A stretch of DNA of 64,000 bases from NCBI GenBank assembly GCA_032251045.1, contig JAVVEW010000002.1, positions 38,464 to 102,463 on the forward strand, written 5' to 3'. Source of the stretch: JAVVEW01 sp032251045 (GTDB lineage: Bacteria > Pseudomonadota > Gammaproteobacteria > Methylococcales > Methylomonadaceae). Shown here piece by piece: positions 27,594 through 36,204 of this stretch. The notes beneath the pieces are model-generated. The model searched no databases. It saw only the letters and a list, made by a program, of their open reading frames with translations, and was not told the DNA's origin. Numbering within the stretch: position 1 is the first letter of the stretch; each line of letters begins with the position of its first letter. The position numbers and the translations under genes were made by a program.

Positions 27594-28502
27594 TTATTCC
27601 TTATCAGCTCCGGAAAAACGCTTCAGTAACGGTGCAATGGCGCGTCCCCATACCCACCGTCCAGTCTTTTTCAATACCTGCCACAAGCATCGATCCAGCC
27701 CCGCATCTTCCGGTAACGATAGTTTTTCTACCCATCTGCTGCGACAGCTTTCAACCTTTGGCGCGATACCATCGACAAACACAAAGCGGAATGCCCACAT
27801 TTCCAGCATGGAGAGCACCCACATCAACAGAAAGGATAAACCCATGCCAAAACCGGCGATGATCACCATCCAGGCAAACCAGGGGTGTAATTTGGTCAAC
27901 CACCAGGACATAATGTCGGCCAGCAGAAATATATACGGCATACCAATGGCAAGGCTTTTAATGCGGCTAGGTGCAATTTGCGAGAAACTGAAAATCAAGC
28001 CGACAAACATAAAAATGAAGCTGATGCCAAACAAGTGAATATGAGAAACCCGGGTTAGCGAAGAAAAAGTAGCACCTTCATCTTGCTGGGTCACCGCTTT
28101 AAGTTGTTCAAAATCGTTGTAATTAGGAATGCCCGAAGCGTCTTCGTTATGGCACATCACGCAGTTCTTTTCGATAATCGCTTTACTGCCGCTAGACACA
28201 TAATCCACAGCTCTGGCACCATCCCGGGTCCATTGCATGAGCTCAAAACGCTCTTGTTCGGTAGCATAGGCCTGCATGGAGCCATTGAGTTTCTGCTCCA
28301 ACAAGGTACCGGAACGGTTACCATAATAACTGTAAACAACATCATCGATGGATAGGCCAAATTTGCCGTCGGCCATGCCATGAGTAAACAAAATCTGAAT
28401 GAGCGCCATAAGATAACCCACGCCTACGGTCATCAGATAGCCGGTAAACAAAACTTTTAAGGGGGTATCAAGCTCTTTAAGGTGATATGGAAATGGATTC
28501 AT
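27594..28502 (-). CDS. Membrane protein with periplasmic c-type haem motif
   Basis: A 302-residue protein with one N-terminal helix (about 15-40), a periplasmic loop holding a single haem c site CVMCH (114-118), then three more helices (about 145-170, 180-205, 210-240) and a charged C-terminal tail. Histidines in HIHLFGISF at the start of the second helix could reach the haem or a quinone. I do not recognise a named family. It is probably an electron-transfer or sensor subunit. The haem site is seen; the role is inference. It follows rseC by 54 bp on the same strand. Confidence 0.75.
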   Translation of the reverse strand: MNPFPYHLKELDTPLKVLFTGYLMTVGVGYLMALIQILFTHGMADGKFGLSIDDVVYSYYGNRSGTLLEQKLNGSMQAYATEQERFELMQWTRDGARAVDYVSSGSKAIIEKNCVMCHNEDASGIPNYNDFEQLKAVTQQDEGATFSSLTRVSHIHLFGISFIFMFVGLIFSFSQIAPSRIKSLAIGMPYIFLLADIMSWWLTKLHPWFAWMVIIAGFGMGLSFLLMWVLSMLEMWAFRFVFVDGIAPKVESCRSRWVEKLSLPEDAGLDRCLWQVLKKTGRWVWGRAIAPLLKRFSGADKE

Positions 28503-28556
28503 GGTTGAGTGAGAAAAATAAAAAAGTGGGCGATAGTTTTCCGGCCAGACAAAGCC

Positions 28557-28994
28557 TTAAGCTTTACGCAAAACCACAGGACGTCCCAGATAAGCTTGAA
28601 GAAAACCACGCTGCCAGCGGCTGATCAATGCCAGGCTCGCCGCCAATGACGCCAGCGCCACCCCGGCAATCAGCAAATCACGCAATGCCTGTTCGACCTG
28701 TAACAGCTGATCAGCGACACCTGCACCCAGCAACATAAACACCAGCGGCAGGCCGTATTGCACAAAGGACGCAGACAAAAGGCTGTGTTCTTCAATGCCG
28801 ATAATCACCGCCTCACCAGGCTGCAGCTCAAGCGCACAGTCCACCTGAATCAAGCGCGGCCTGATCAGTTTGTCCAGCAAGGAGGTAGCGCACGCATTTT
28901 GTTGCCGACAACCACCACAGCTGCCACTGCGGCGACTATCGACCCAAACGGTTTGGGCATCAATCCGGGCGACAATCGCGGTTTCTTCAATCAT
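28557..28994 (-). CDS. rseC: RseC/SoxR-reducing-system family protein
   Basis: A 145-residue inner-membrane protein. The N-terminal soluble part has the clustered cysteines CGGCRQQNAC of the RseC family, followed by two membrane helices (about 80-130). RseC homologues act in electron transfer toward SoxR or thiamine synthesis in some hosts. Here it lies upstream of a membrane cytochrome rather than beside rpoE or rsx genes, which suggests a redox role with that neighbour (inference). Confidence 0.85.
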   Translation of the reverse strand: MIEETAIVARIDAQTVWVDSRRSGSCGGCRQQNACATSLLDKLIRPRLIQVDCALELQPGEAVIIGIEEHSLLSASFVQYGLPLVFMLLGAGVADQLLQVEQALRDLLIAGVALASLAASLALISRWQRGFLQAYLGRPVVLRKA

Positions 28995-29097
28995 GGAAAA
29001 TCTAGGTCAAAAAGTTCAGATAAGGAAATGAGAGGCTTTATCAATTGAGTGTAGCATGATTTAAGCCGATTCAAGATGACAACATGACGCCGCCACT

Positions 29098-29550
29098 CTA
29101 CCCTGCCTTCTGTTTATGTAAACGGGCCAGGGTTGTGCTCAAGCGGGTTAACGCTTGCCCTAGGGCCGCGTCCGGCTGCGCTTTGCCGGCGTCATGGATG
29201 ATATCGATAATCGGCTGTGCCGGCACCTTGACCGAACGCAATGGACCCGGCTCGCTGTCCGGCGTCATCAAGCGCAGCTTGATATCCCGAAAAGAAGGCC
29301 ACTGTAATTGCTTGGCAAGCGCTCGAATATGCGCTTGCTCGAAACGCAACTGCCAGGCCCAACTCGCTGAATTACAATATAAAAACAAACAACCCTTGGC
29401 GATATTGACATGCTGTAAGGAAAGCGCCAGGTCTGCCGGCAGGCGCGCTTTAAGCTGCCGGGTCAAGCGTTGCTGTTGCTGATGATTGAGCAACAGTTGC
29501 GCCAATGCGGCATTGCTGATACTGCCCGCCTGCGTAAAGGAAGATGACAT
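29098..29550 (-). CDS. dciA: DciA-like (DUF721) protein
   Basis: A 150-residue protein of the DUF721/DciA type, which in bacteria lacking DnaC-like loaders helps load the DnaB helicase. The core has the family pattern: LSLQHVNIAKGCLFLYCNSA followed by SWAWQLRFEQ and a terminal basic helix. I choose the ATG at 29550 (MSSSFTQAG); a longer opening would overlap the chemoreceptor gene. It starts 10 nt after the chemoreceptor stop. The call is by pattern and not as certain as for short-motif families. Confidence 0.7.
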   Translation of the reverse strand: MSSSFTQAGSISNAALAQLLLNHQQQQRLTRQLKARLPADLALSLQHVNIAKGCLFLYCNSASWAWQLRFEQAHIRALAKQLQWPSFRDIKLRLMTPDSEPGPLRSVKVPAQPIIDIIHDAGKAQPDAALGQALTRLSTTLARLHKQKAG

Positions 29551-29560
29551 GGTAACGCCG

Positions 29561-31162
29561 TTACAGTTTGAAACGCTGTACCAGTCCGGCCAGCTGTTCA
29601 GCCAATACCACCATTTGCTGACTGGCTGCACTGGTTTGCTCGGCATCTAAGGTGGTGCGGTCGGTTAAGCTGCGAATGGTGTTAAGACTTTGGTTAACAT
29701 GGCTGGCTAACTGATTTTGCTGATTGGCAGCCTCGGCCATGGTACTGTTCAGTTGGCGAATATGCGTGACATGCTGGGTAATGAGATTCAGGCCATGGTC
29801 AGCGCTCTGCGCTTGTATCTGCCGATCTTCGGCATGGGCTTTCGCGTCATTCATAACGTTTACCGCCTGCTTAGACTGTTTTTGCAGGGCGTCAATGATG
29901 CGCTCGATTTCTTCGGTGGCCTGATGGGAGCGTGTCGCCAGATTACGCACTTCATCGGCTACCACGGCAAACCCTCGCCCCTGGTCTCCGGCGCGTGCCG
30001 CCTCAATGGCGGCATTGAGTGCCAACAGATTGGTTTGTTCGGCAATACCTTTGATGACATCCAGCACCGTGCTGACATTCTGGCTGTTTTTCGCGACTGT
30101 TTTGATAACCTCGGCAGCATGCTCGATTTCCTGCACCAATCGACAAATAGCCTTGATCACTTCCTGCGTGGCAGTCGAACCCAGTTTTGCCTCTTTGTCA
30201 GAAGCAATCGACGCTTCGGCGGCACTGTCCGCCTGTTGATGTACCGCCACCACGGACTGCTCCAGTTCACTGACCACCCTGGCGATCGCTTCCGTTTCCT
30301 GTGCTTGCTGACGAGCCGCCGACAATGTCTGCTGTGCGACATGCTGAATTTGCCCGGTCGCTTTGTTCATGGCTATACTGGCCTGAATCACCTGTTGCAA
30401 ACTTTGACTGAATGTGTCCAGCAACGCGTTAAAGGCTACGCTGACTTCACCGATTTCATCGTTTTTTACCGTGTCCAGACGAATGGTTAAATTGGCATGA
30501 GTGGCAATCTCAGTCATGGCGTCACGCATATTGAGCAGCGGTTTGATAACGATTTGGCGCATGGCGTAGGTCAACCCCACCATACCCATCAGAAACAAAC
30601 CGGTAGCGATAGCGCTGGTCAGCCAGGTATCGCGGGCGAGACGTTGATGACTGCTCGCCAAGGAATAACTCAAGCGCACCGCGCCCAATACGGTATTTTC
30701 CGCAACCGGATGACAGGACAAACAATTGGTTCCGGAATAATTACTGCTGGCCACCACCGGCTTCAGCACTAACAACGCATCACGGTTATCCGGGTCAGGT
30801 ACCACCACGGTTTCACCTTTTAGGGCGCGTGCATCCCAGGCGTCTTTTGCTTGCTGCCAAGACTCGCCCGGCCCAAAAATCTCACGCAGCACCGGCGCTC
30901 TGAGCATGGCAATGGCATTGACCTCCGGTAAATTCTGCAAACGGTCACGTAAAAAACGCTTTTGGCCAAGACTGCCGGTCAACATCATGGTATTGAGGCC
31001 ATCAAAATAGCTCGTCGCCACGCCTTTAGCTTGCTCAACCGCCATGTCCTGCACAATTTGTTTTTGCCGGTGGTGCATAAACCACAAGCTGATAGCAATC
31101 ATTACAAAAAAAATGGCCGCAATCGCCATGAGAATTTTCGCTTGCAGCGAGGTTTTTATCAT
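29561..31162 (-). CDS. Chemoreceptor with periplasmic haem c sensor domain
   Basis: A 533-residue methyl-accepting chemotaxis protein. Start ATG at 31162 (MIKTSLQAK) is preceded by AGGTGA. Helix 1 spans about 8-28 and helix 2 about 180-202. The periplasmic domain between them carries one haem-binding CLSCH (147-151), like the haem-PAS and DUF3365 sensors of Geobacter receptors. HAMP follows (about 203-255), then the signalling hairpin with LNAAIEAARAGDQGRGFAVV and ADEVRNLA. It should direct movement by redox, oxygen or NO (inference). No other chemotaxis genes are near. It is divergent from mxaK. Confidence 0.9.
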   Translation of the reverse strand: MIKTSLQAKILMAIAAIFFVMIAISLWFMHHRQKQIVQDMAVEQAKGVATSYFDGLNTMMLTGSLGQKRFLRDRLQNLPEVNAIAMLRAPVLREIFGPGESWQQAKDAWDARALKGETVVVPDPDNRDALLVLKPVVASSNYSGTNCLSCHPVAENTVLGAVRLSYSLASSHQRLARDTWLTSAIATGLFLMGMVGLTYAMRQIVIKPLLNMRDAMTEIATHANLTIRLDTVKNDEIGEVSVAFNALLDTFSQSLQQVIQASIAMNKATGQIQHVAQQTLSAARQQAQETEAIARVVSELEQSVVAVHQQADSAAEASIASDKEAKLGSTATQEVIKAICRLVQEIEHAAEVIKTVAKNSQNVSTVLDVIKGIAEQTNLLALNAAIEAARAGDQGRGFAVVADEVRNLATRSHQATEEIERIIDALQKQSKQAVNVMNDAKAHAEDRQIQAQSADHGLNLITQHVTHIRQLNSTMAEAANQQNQLASHVNQSLNTIRSLTDRTTLDAEQTSAASQQMVVLAEQLAGLVQRFKL

Positions 31163-31297
31163 CACATTATCACCTGGAAAGTGACGGTTATGGCATGCGT
31201 TTGCCCTATCTACAAGCCGATAACCGAAGCACAGCAGCCTACAGGCCCTGTGGCAGGCCAGCAACGATGTGTGGCGATTTTGCCTGGCAAAGCAGTA

Positions 31298-31303
31298 TAT
31301 AAT
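31298..31303 (+). promoter_or_regulatory. Possible -10 element upstream of mxaK-mxaL
   Basis: A consensus TATAAT lies 71 bp upstream of the mxaK start in the divergent gap. No good -35 is found at 16-18 bp (GATTTT or GCGATT only), so this would need an activator or is fortuitous. Confidence 0.3.
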
Positions 31304-31373
31304 GCGTTTACGGCAGCAATCGATCCAAGTCAGGATTGCCGAAATCAACAACCTTATTGCCAGTCAAATCAAC

Positions 31374-31928
31374 ATGCGTTTGTTTGCCCAACACCCTATC
31401 GGCTTGATTATAGCCGCTTTCATCCTGTTTGCGGTAACCCTCTCGCTGGGTCAACGCTATCAAAAAATAGCAAACTTTAACCACCAGCTGCAAAAGCCGG
31501 CCACGATAGACCTGCGTCAGATGCCTTTGCCCACCGAAATCATGATGGCCAAGGCCCGGCAACTCAGCACCCAAGGCGCTACCGAACAAGCCGTGCGCGT
31601 TTATCTGGATGCCAAAACACAGGCTACGCCAGATTTGGCGTTACAGATTGAGTACAACCTCGGCAGTGTGTACCTGGCCCAAGCCAGCCAGCTTTGGCGT
31701 GATCGGGGTGTCTGGGAATACGACAAAATCAATGCCCTGCTGGACCTTGCCGAACAGGCATTGCGCAAAGTTCTGCAGGTCAATCCAAACCATGCCTGGG
31801 CGCGCTACAATCTGGATTATGCCCTGGCCATACGCCCACCCGGCAAAGAGGTGGAAACGTCAGACTGGCAAGGCCGTAAAAGCAGTGTCTATGCCATCCT
31901 GCCGGGCTTGAGCAAGGGAGGGCCATAA
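31374..31928 (+). CDS. mxaK: MxaK-like protein
   Basis: A 184-residue protein with one N-terminal membrane helix (FAQHPIGLIIAAFILFAVTL) and a periplasmic, mostly helical domain with a TPR-like pattern (RQLSTQGATEQAVRVYLDA; LQVNPNHAWARYNLDYALA). Start at 31374 is chosen because the -10-like site and poor N-terminus make the earlier start codons unlikely. Immediately followed by a VWA protein, which is the MxaK-MxaL arrangement of methanol dehydrogenase maturation genes. The MxaK call rests mainly on this pairing; a general TPR-VWA (Bat-type) pair is the alternative. Confidence 0.65.
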   Translation: MRLFAQHPIGLIIAAFILFAVTLSLGQRYQKIANFNHQLQKPATIDLRQMPLPTEIMMAKARQLSTQGATEQAVRVYLDAKTQATPDLALQIEYNLGSVYLAQASQLWRDRGVWEYDKINALLDLAEQALRKVLQVNPNHAWARYNLDYALAIRPPGKEVETSDWQGRKSSVYAILPGLSKGGP

Positions 31929-31929
31929 C

Positions 31930-32841
31930 ATGACGCTGTCTGCTTGGCTGCCCCGTCTGCGTCTGCTGCTGGTCATGGCCCTGGTCGGCCTTGCCTGGTT
32001 GGCGCCAACCTGGCCCATGGCCCGCAAGTTGCCACGTTTGCTGCTGGTGGTCGATATTACCCAAAGCATGAACGTCGAGGATTATGCCATCGCGGGGCTA
32101 CCTAAAGACCGTCTATCGATGGTCAAAACCAGCCTGCTCAAGTTATTGCCAGATTTACCCTGCCAAAGCGAAATCGGCCTGGCGTTATTCACCAACAAAG
32201 ACACCTTTTTACTGTTTGAGCCTTTACCGTTGTGTGAGCATTATGCGGAACTGTCCGAAGCCATTAACCGCATTGATTGGCGTATGGCCTGGGCTGCCGA
32301 CAGCCATGTGGCGCGCGGCTTGTTCAAAAGCCTGCGTGAGCTAGGGGCGCAAGACGCACCACCTGCCCTGGTCTTTTTTACCGATGGCCTGCAAACGCCA
32401 AGCCGCGCCAGAACGCCACCCTTTTTGCTCGAAGCCAACAAAGTGCCCGGCTTGATTATCGGTGTCGGACAAACCGAAGCGTCTCCGGTCCCGGAATACA
32501 ACCAACAGGGTGAAAAAATCGGTTATTGGCATCGGCATGAAGCTGAAAGCCTGCCCGGCAAGCCGCCGGGCAGCCCGGTCTTATATCAAAGCCCCATGGA
32601 TGAACTGGCGTTACAAACACTGGCTGAAAAAACAGGGCTGTATTACCATCACCTGCAAGGCCCCGAGCCGTTACAGCAGGTTTTGACAACACCCGCGCTA
32701 CTTCATACCCAAACCGTGCCCGTCAGTCTGGTACCCTGGCTTGCCGGTCTGGCGTTGATCATCTGGTTAGCACCTTTATTGCCGATATGCGTGCTTAAAC
32801 ACCGGATATCAATCTGGACTATACTTCCGGCACGACGTTAA
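31930..32841 (+). CDS. mxaL: MxaL-like von Willebrand A protein
   Basis: A 303-residue protein: N-terminal helix (about 9-27), a VWA domain and a C-terminal helix (about 265-287). The metal-dependent adhesion site is DITQS (DxTxS) in LLLVVDITQSMNVEDY, with FFTDGLQTPS later. This sequence is characteristic of MxaL, needed to insert calcium into methanol dehydrogenase. GGGAGG precedes the ATG, and mxaK ends 1 nt upstream. The rest of an mxa cluster (mxaFJGI, mxaA, mxaC, mxaD) is absent from the window. Confidence 0.7.
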   Translation: MTLSAWLPRLRLLLVMALVGLAWLAPTWPMARKLPRLLLVVDITQSMNVEDYAIAGLPKDRLSMVKTSLLKLLPDLPCQSEIGLALFTNKDTFLLFEPLPLCEHYAELSEAINRIDWRMAWAADSHVARGLFKSLRELGAQDAPPALVFFTDGLQTPSRARTPPFLLEANKVPGLIIGVGQTEASPVPEYNQQGEKIGYWHRHEAESLPGKPPGSPVLYQSPMDELALQTLAEKTGLYYHHLQGPEPLQQVLTTPALLHTQTVPVSLVPWLAGLALIIWLAPLLPICVLKHRISIWTILPARR

Positions 32842-32858
32842 CTTTCAAGGGTATTACC

Positions 32859-33332
32859 ATGAAAATCAAATCCAAGTTTCTTGGCGAACAACAAATTGAT
32901 CCAGAAACCGTACTGACCTTCCCAAAAGGTATTCCGGGCTTTGAAACCTACCAACACTACAAACTGTTTCATCAGCAAGATGGTAATGGCTTGTATTGGC
33001 TGCAATCGGTGGATGATGAAGATGTCACCTTCTCCCTGGCCGAACCCAGTCATTTCAATATCAATTACACCTTCATTCTGGATAATGAAGAGTCGGAACT
33101 GTTAGCGGCTGATGATCCTGAATCCCTGGTCATCATGCTGTTATTGCACACTGAAGGCACTTCTGACACTCAACAACAACTCACCATCAAAGGCTCCATC
33201 AAAGCTCCGATCATCATCAACCCGTTCAGTAAACGCGGATATCAGAAAATGCTGCAAACCATTGAACAAAGCATCACCTTGACTGAGCGGCGCAATGAAA
33301 TCGCTTTGGAAGAAACACACAGCACTCAATAA
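32859..33332 (+). CDS. fliW: Flagellar assembly factor FliW
   Basis: A 157-residue FliW homologue: LTFPKGIPGFETYQHYKLF and the conserved KAPIIINPFSKRGYQ are both present. In other bacteria FliW binds flagellin and antagonises CsrA, linking flagellin level to translation. No csrA or flagellin gene lies here. AAGGG precedes the ATG, and a TATACT at 32820-32825 inside the end of mxaL could be its own -10. Its 3' end overlaps that of the convergent tilS by 7 nt. Confidence 0.92.
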   Translation: MKIKSKFLGEQQIDPETVLTFPKGIPGFETYQHYKLFHQQDGNGLYWLQSVDDEDVTFSLAEPSHFNINYTFILDNEESELLAADDPESLVIMLLLHTEGTSDTQQQLTIKGSIKAPIIINPFSKRGYQKMLQTIEQSITLTERRNEIALEETHSTQ

Positions 33333-34663
33333 GCAGGCTCCCAGGTGATAGTAATCGCTGCTTGTGGCTGGCTGGCATAAAATTCTGCGGCAATGCCAAT
33401 CCCGGGTAATGCCGCCAACCGGTCACCGATGTAAAGCAAAGGCATACGCTCACGTTTCCAGGGTGGTATGCCGTACTCCTGAAACAGCTTTTTCAAGCAG
33501 CGATGTCCATCGCGTCCAGGTAACTTCAATCGCTCCCCCCCTTTACGATAGCGAATGCTGACCTCGCCATGCCGCCACGCAGGCAAGGCAATGCCTTCCG
33601 CCCCGAACTCAGCGCTTAGCTTGCCAACACTTAAACGTAAAGGTTGTTCCAGAAAGCGCCAAGGCACAGGCCCCGTTTCAGGCGTCGGCAGCGGATTAGG
33701 CAAGCAATACAAACGATTCTGATAGCTGCGCAACTGATAATCATCGGTAACAACCCAGCATCCATGGCCGCTGCGCCGGTCGACAATGGCCGCCACCAGC
33801 GCCAACAAGGCGCGTGTTTCCGGCATCCTGTGTTGTTGTTCAGCCAACCAATGACGCAAGGTCGCCGCCATTTGGTCGGCGGATGATTGCAGGCGCAACC
33901 GCGCCAAATCCAGGTATTTGAACTCAGCGTTATAACAATGCGCCCATGCCGCTTCGGTGGCATCGCGCAACAAGGCCTCGGCACTGGCGCAATGCCGCGC
34001 TGAACGCGCCACCGTCTGATCCAGACTTGGCCAGCGTTGCCGTAACACTGGAATCACCTGGTTGCGTAAAAAGTTGCGGTCATAACGACTGTCCGCGTTG
34101 CTGGGGTCTTCCAGCCAGGTCAGCTGATGTTGCCGGGCATAAGCCTGCAAGGCGCTGCGCGGCAACTCAAGCAATGGCCGCACCAGTCGCCCCGCTCCCA
34201 ATGCGGCCGTGACCGGCATGGCCGCCAAGCCTTTAACTCCCGCGCCCCGCAAACATTGCAATAAAAACGTTTCCATCTGATCATCGCGATGCTGCGCCAG
34301 TAACAGCGCATCATGCTCGGATAACAGTCCGGCCAAAGCCCGATAGCGCCCGATACGCGCCGTCTCCTCGGGACTCTGCCCAGGCTGCGGCGTGGCGTCG
34401 ATGATTAATTGTTGATAGGACAACCCTAAGCTTTGCGCCTGCTGTTGGCAATGCTGCCCCCAATCAGAGGCCTCAGGATGCCACTGATGATTCACATAAA
34501 CTGCCGTGACGCGCTCTGACAAAACCGGTAACCGGCTACATAAATGCAGCAACACAGTGGAATCCAGTCCGCCGCTGAAACCGACATAAAAATGGCTTTT
34601 AGCGTTGTTTGCATTCAAATGCGCCCATATCCGCTCCGGAGTCAGGTTGTTATCGGGCTGCAT
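33326..34663 (-). CDS. tilS: tRNA(Ile)-lysidine synthase
   Basis: Modifies C34 of the CAU tRNA-Ile so that it reads AUA. The N-terminal ATP-pyrophosphatase loop is SGGLDSTVLLHL, and the C-terminal domains hold LPGRDGHRCLKKLFQEYGIP, typical of full-length TilS. I take the ATG at 34663 (MQPDNNLTPE), giving 445 residues and placing the start 17 nt beyond the marR stop; an earlier in-frame ATG lies inside marR. The gene is essential in most bacteria. Confidence 0.94.
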   Translation of the reverse strand: MQPDNNLTPERIWAHLNANNAKSHFYVGFSGGLDSTVLLHLCSRLPVLSERVTAVYVNHQWHPEASDWGQHCQQQAQSLGLSYQQLIIDATPQPGQSPEETARIGRYRALAGLLSEHDALLLAQHRDDQMETFLLQCLRGAGVKGLAAMPVTAALGAGRLVRPLLELPRSALQAYARQHQLTWLEDPSNADSRYDRNFLRNQVIPVLRQRWPSLDQTVARSARHCASAEALLRDATEAAWAHCYNAEFKYLDLARLRLQSSADQMAATLRHWLAEQQHRMPETRALLALVAAIVDRRSGHGCWVVTDDYQLRSYQNRLYCLPNPLPTPETGPVPWRFLEQPLRLSVGKLSAEFGAEGIALPAWRHGEVSIRYRKGGERLKLPGRDGHRCLKKLFQEYGIPPWKRERMPLLYIGDRLAALPGIGIAAEFYASQPQAAITITWEPAY

Positions 34664-34679
34664 GGGAAGTGGCGGCTCG

Positions 34680-35258
34680 CTAAGAGGGTGCGTTGCGAGA
34701 GGTAATGTGGTCACGACAAATTTTCTCAATTTCCTGTTGTGCCAAAGGCTCATCAGTCAATCCGCACACATAATGGCCCTCGGTTTCCTGAAAATAACCG
34801 CAACTGAGGCAAATGCCGAAGCTTTTGACCTTATTAGTTGCTTGCAAAGTCTTAAGCAACACCACCAACAATGCCTCTAACTGACTAATTTGACTGGCAT
34901 TCATGTGCTGTTCGGCATCACAAAACTCATGCAAGGGATGTAAGGACGCCAGCATGGTTTGTCCGGCAGCCGTTAAACGCAAGTGCATCACACGACGGTC
35001 TTCCGCATCCACTTCCCGATAAATCAGCTCCTTGCGTTCTAAAACCTGCAATGACTGCGATACCGTACCCTTGGTCAAGCCAAAATAGTCCGCCACGGAT
35101 ACCGATGTATCACTGCGTTGATTACTTTCCGCCAAAAACTCCAGAATCCTGACATGAATCGGCTGCAAGCCCAGCACCAGACATTGTCGGCGCTCCACCG
35201 CTCGCACCAGGCCGCTGATTCTCTCGATAGCCTTGAATAGCTCCTCAGTTTTTTTCAT
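34680..35258 (-). CDS. MarR-type regulator with C-terminal cysteine cluster
   Basis: A 192-residue DNA-binding protein. The winged helix is clear: VADYFGLTKGTVSQSLQVLE (recognition helix) and the wing REVDAEDRRVMHLRLTAAG. Beyond the usual MarR end (about residue 140) a tail adds four cysteines, C150-x2-C153-x11-C165-x15-C181, suitable for an Fe-S cluster or zinc and so for redox or metal sensing (inference). It overlaps the end of speE by 14 nt on the same strand, so it is translated from the polyamine transcript and may control it. Confidence 0.88.
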   Translation of the reverse strand: MKKTEELFKAIERISGLVRAVERRQCLVLGLQPIHVRILEFLAESNQRSDTSVSVADYFGLTKGTVSQSLQVLERKELIYREVDAEDRRVMHLRLTAAGQTMLASLHPLHEFCDAEQHMNASQISQLEALLVVLLKTLQATNKVKSFGICLSCGYFQETEGHYVCGLTDEPLAQQEIEKICRDHITSRNAPS

Positions 35259-36096
35259 TGCCTAAGCGCATAAACTCCGGCTGGGCAAAAGCTGCCCGGT
35301 GGATGTCAGCATTGTAATAGTGAGTGGTGAAAGGTTTATGGCGAGCATCGGTTTCACGAAAACCGGTCAATGACGATTTGCTGGCCAAGGTCGCGCTCCA
35401 CCAGCCCGAAGGGTAAATACATTGCGGGAAATAATAGGTTTCAACCTGAGCGAAGCCGGCCTCGCGCATGGCTTGACGCATATCCTGCAAAATCGGCAAA
35501 TGCAGCAGCGGCGATTCGCTCTGCTGAACGATCATGCCGTCCGGCGTTAAACAGCGCAGACAATCCTGATAAAACGCCTTACCGAACAAGCCTTCGGCAG
35601 GACCTATGGGGTCGGTGCTGTCGATAATAACGACATCCACCGCGTTGTTAGCGGCGTTTTTCACCCACTCGATGCCATCGATAAATTTCAGGTCGGCACG
35701 CGGGTCATGGTTGGATGCGCACAATTCGGGAAAATACTGCTCGGCCAGACGGGTCACCCGCTCATCGATTTCAATCTGAATCACCTGCTCGACACCGGGG
35801 TGTTTCAACACTTCATGCAAGGTGCCGCAGTCGCCACCGCCGATAATCCAGACTTTTTTCGGATTAGGGTGCGAAAACAACACCGGATGACTGAGCATTT
35901 CATGATAAAAAAAGTTATCCCGGGTCGAGACCATGGTGCAGCCATCGATCACCATCAGAAAGCCAAAGCTTTCCGTATCGTAAATTTCGATATGCTGGAA
36001 CGGCGATTGCTCTTCGTGTACCTTGGCGTTGATTTTAAGGCCAAAAGCGGTACCGACACCGGCGGCCTGTTCGGTAAACCATTGTGCTTGGGTCAT
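35245..36096 (-). CDS. speE: Spermidine synthase
   Basis: Aminopropyltransferase making spermidine from putrescine and decarboxylated SAM, releasing methylthioadenosine. The product is 283 residues. I choose the ATG at 36096 since AGGA lies 9-10 nt upstream; the ATG seven codons earlier has none. Motifs: VWIIGGGDCGTLHEVLKHP (SAM pocket), QIEIDERVTRLAEQYFPEL and VVIIDSTDPIGPAEGLF with the catalytic Asp. The usual GGGDG reads GGGDC. It lies divergent from speA and upstream of the MarR gene. A TATAAT at 36134-36129 on this strand could be its -10. Confidence 0.93.
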   Translation of the reverse strand: MTQAQWFTEQAAGVGTAFGLKINAKVHEEQSPFQHIEIYDTESFGFLMVIDGCTMVSTRDNFFYHEMLSHPVLFSHPNPKKVWIIGGGDCGTLHEVLKHPGVEQVIQIEIDERVTRLAEQYFPELCASNHDPRADLKFIDGIEWVKNAANNAVDVVIIDSTDPIGPAEGLFGKAFYQDCLRCLTPDGMIVQQSESPLLHLPILQDMRQAMREAGFAQVETYYFPQCIYPSGWWSATLASKSSLTGFRETDARHKPFTTHYYNADIHRAAFAQPEFMRLGNEKN

Positions 36097-36204
36097 AGGG
36101 TTATCGTCCTGTGTCATAAAATACCGGTATTATATAGCAGCAATTGTCAATTTGACCGCACCTACGAGCCGTAGGCAGGAATCAGGATTTAGGGTCTTGA
36201 CGTT

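Noticed and set aside
29717..30490. Long plus-strand frame opposite the chemoreceptor
   Set aside because: Antisense to the conserved MCP signalling domain; its protein shows no recognisable domain and follows from codon bias of the true gene.
36097..36204. Full promoter for speE (TTGACA and TATAAT)
   Set aside because: Both boxes occur on the minus strand near 36129-36150 but are only 10 bp apart, so they cannot act as a pair.
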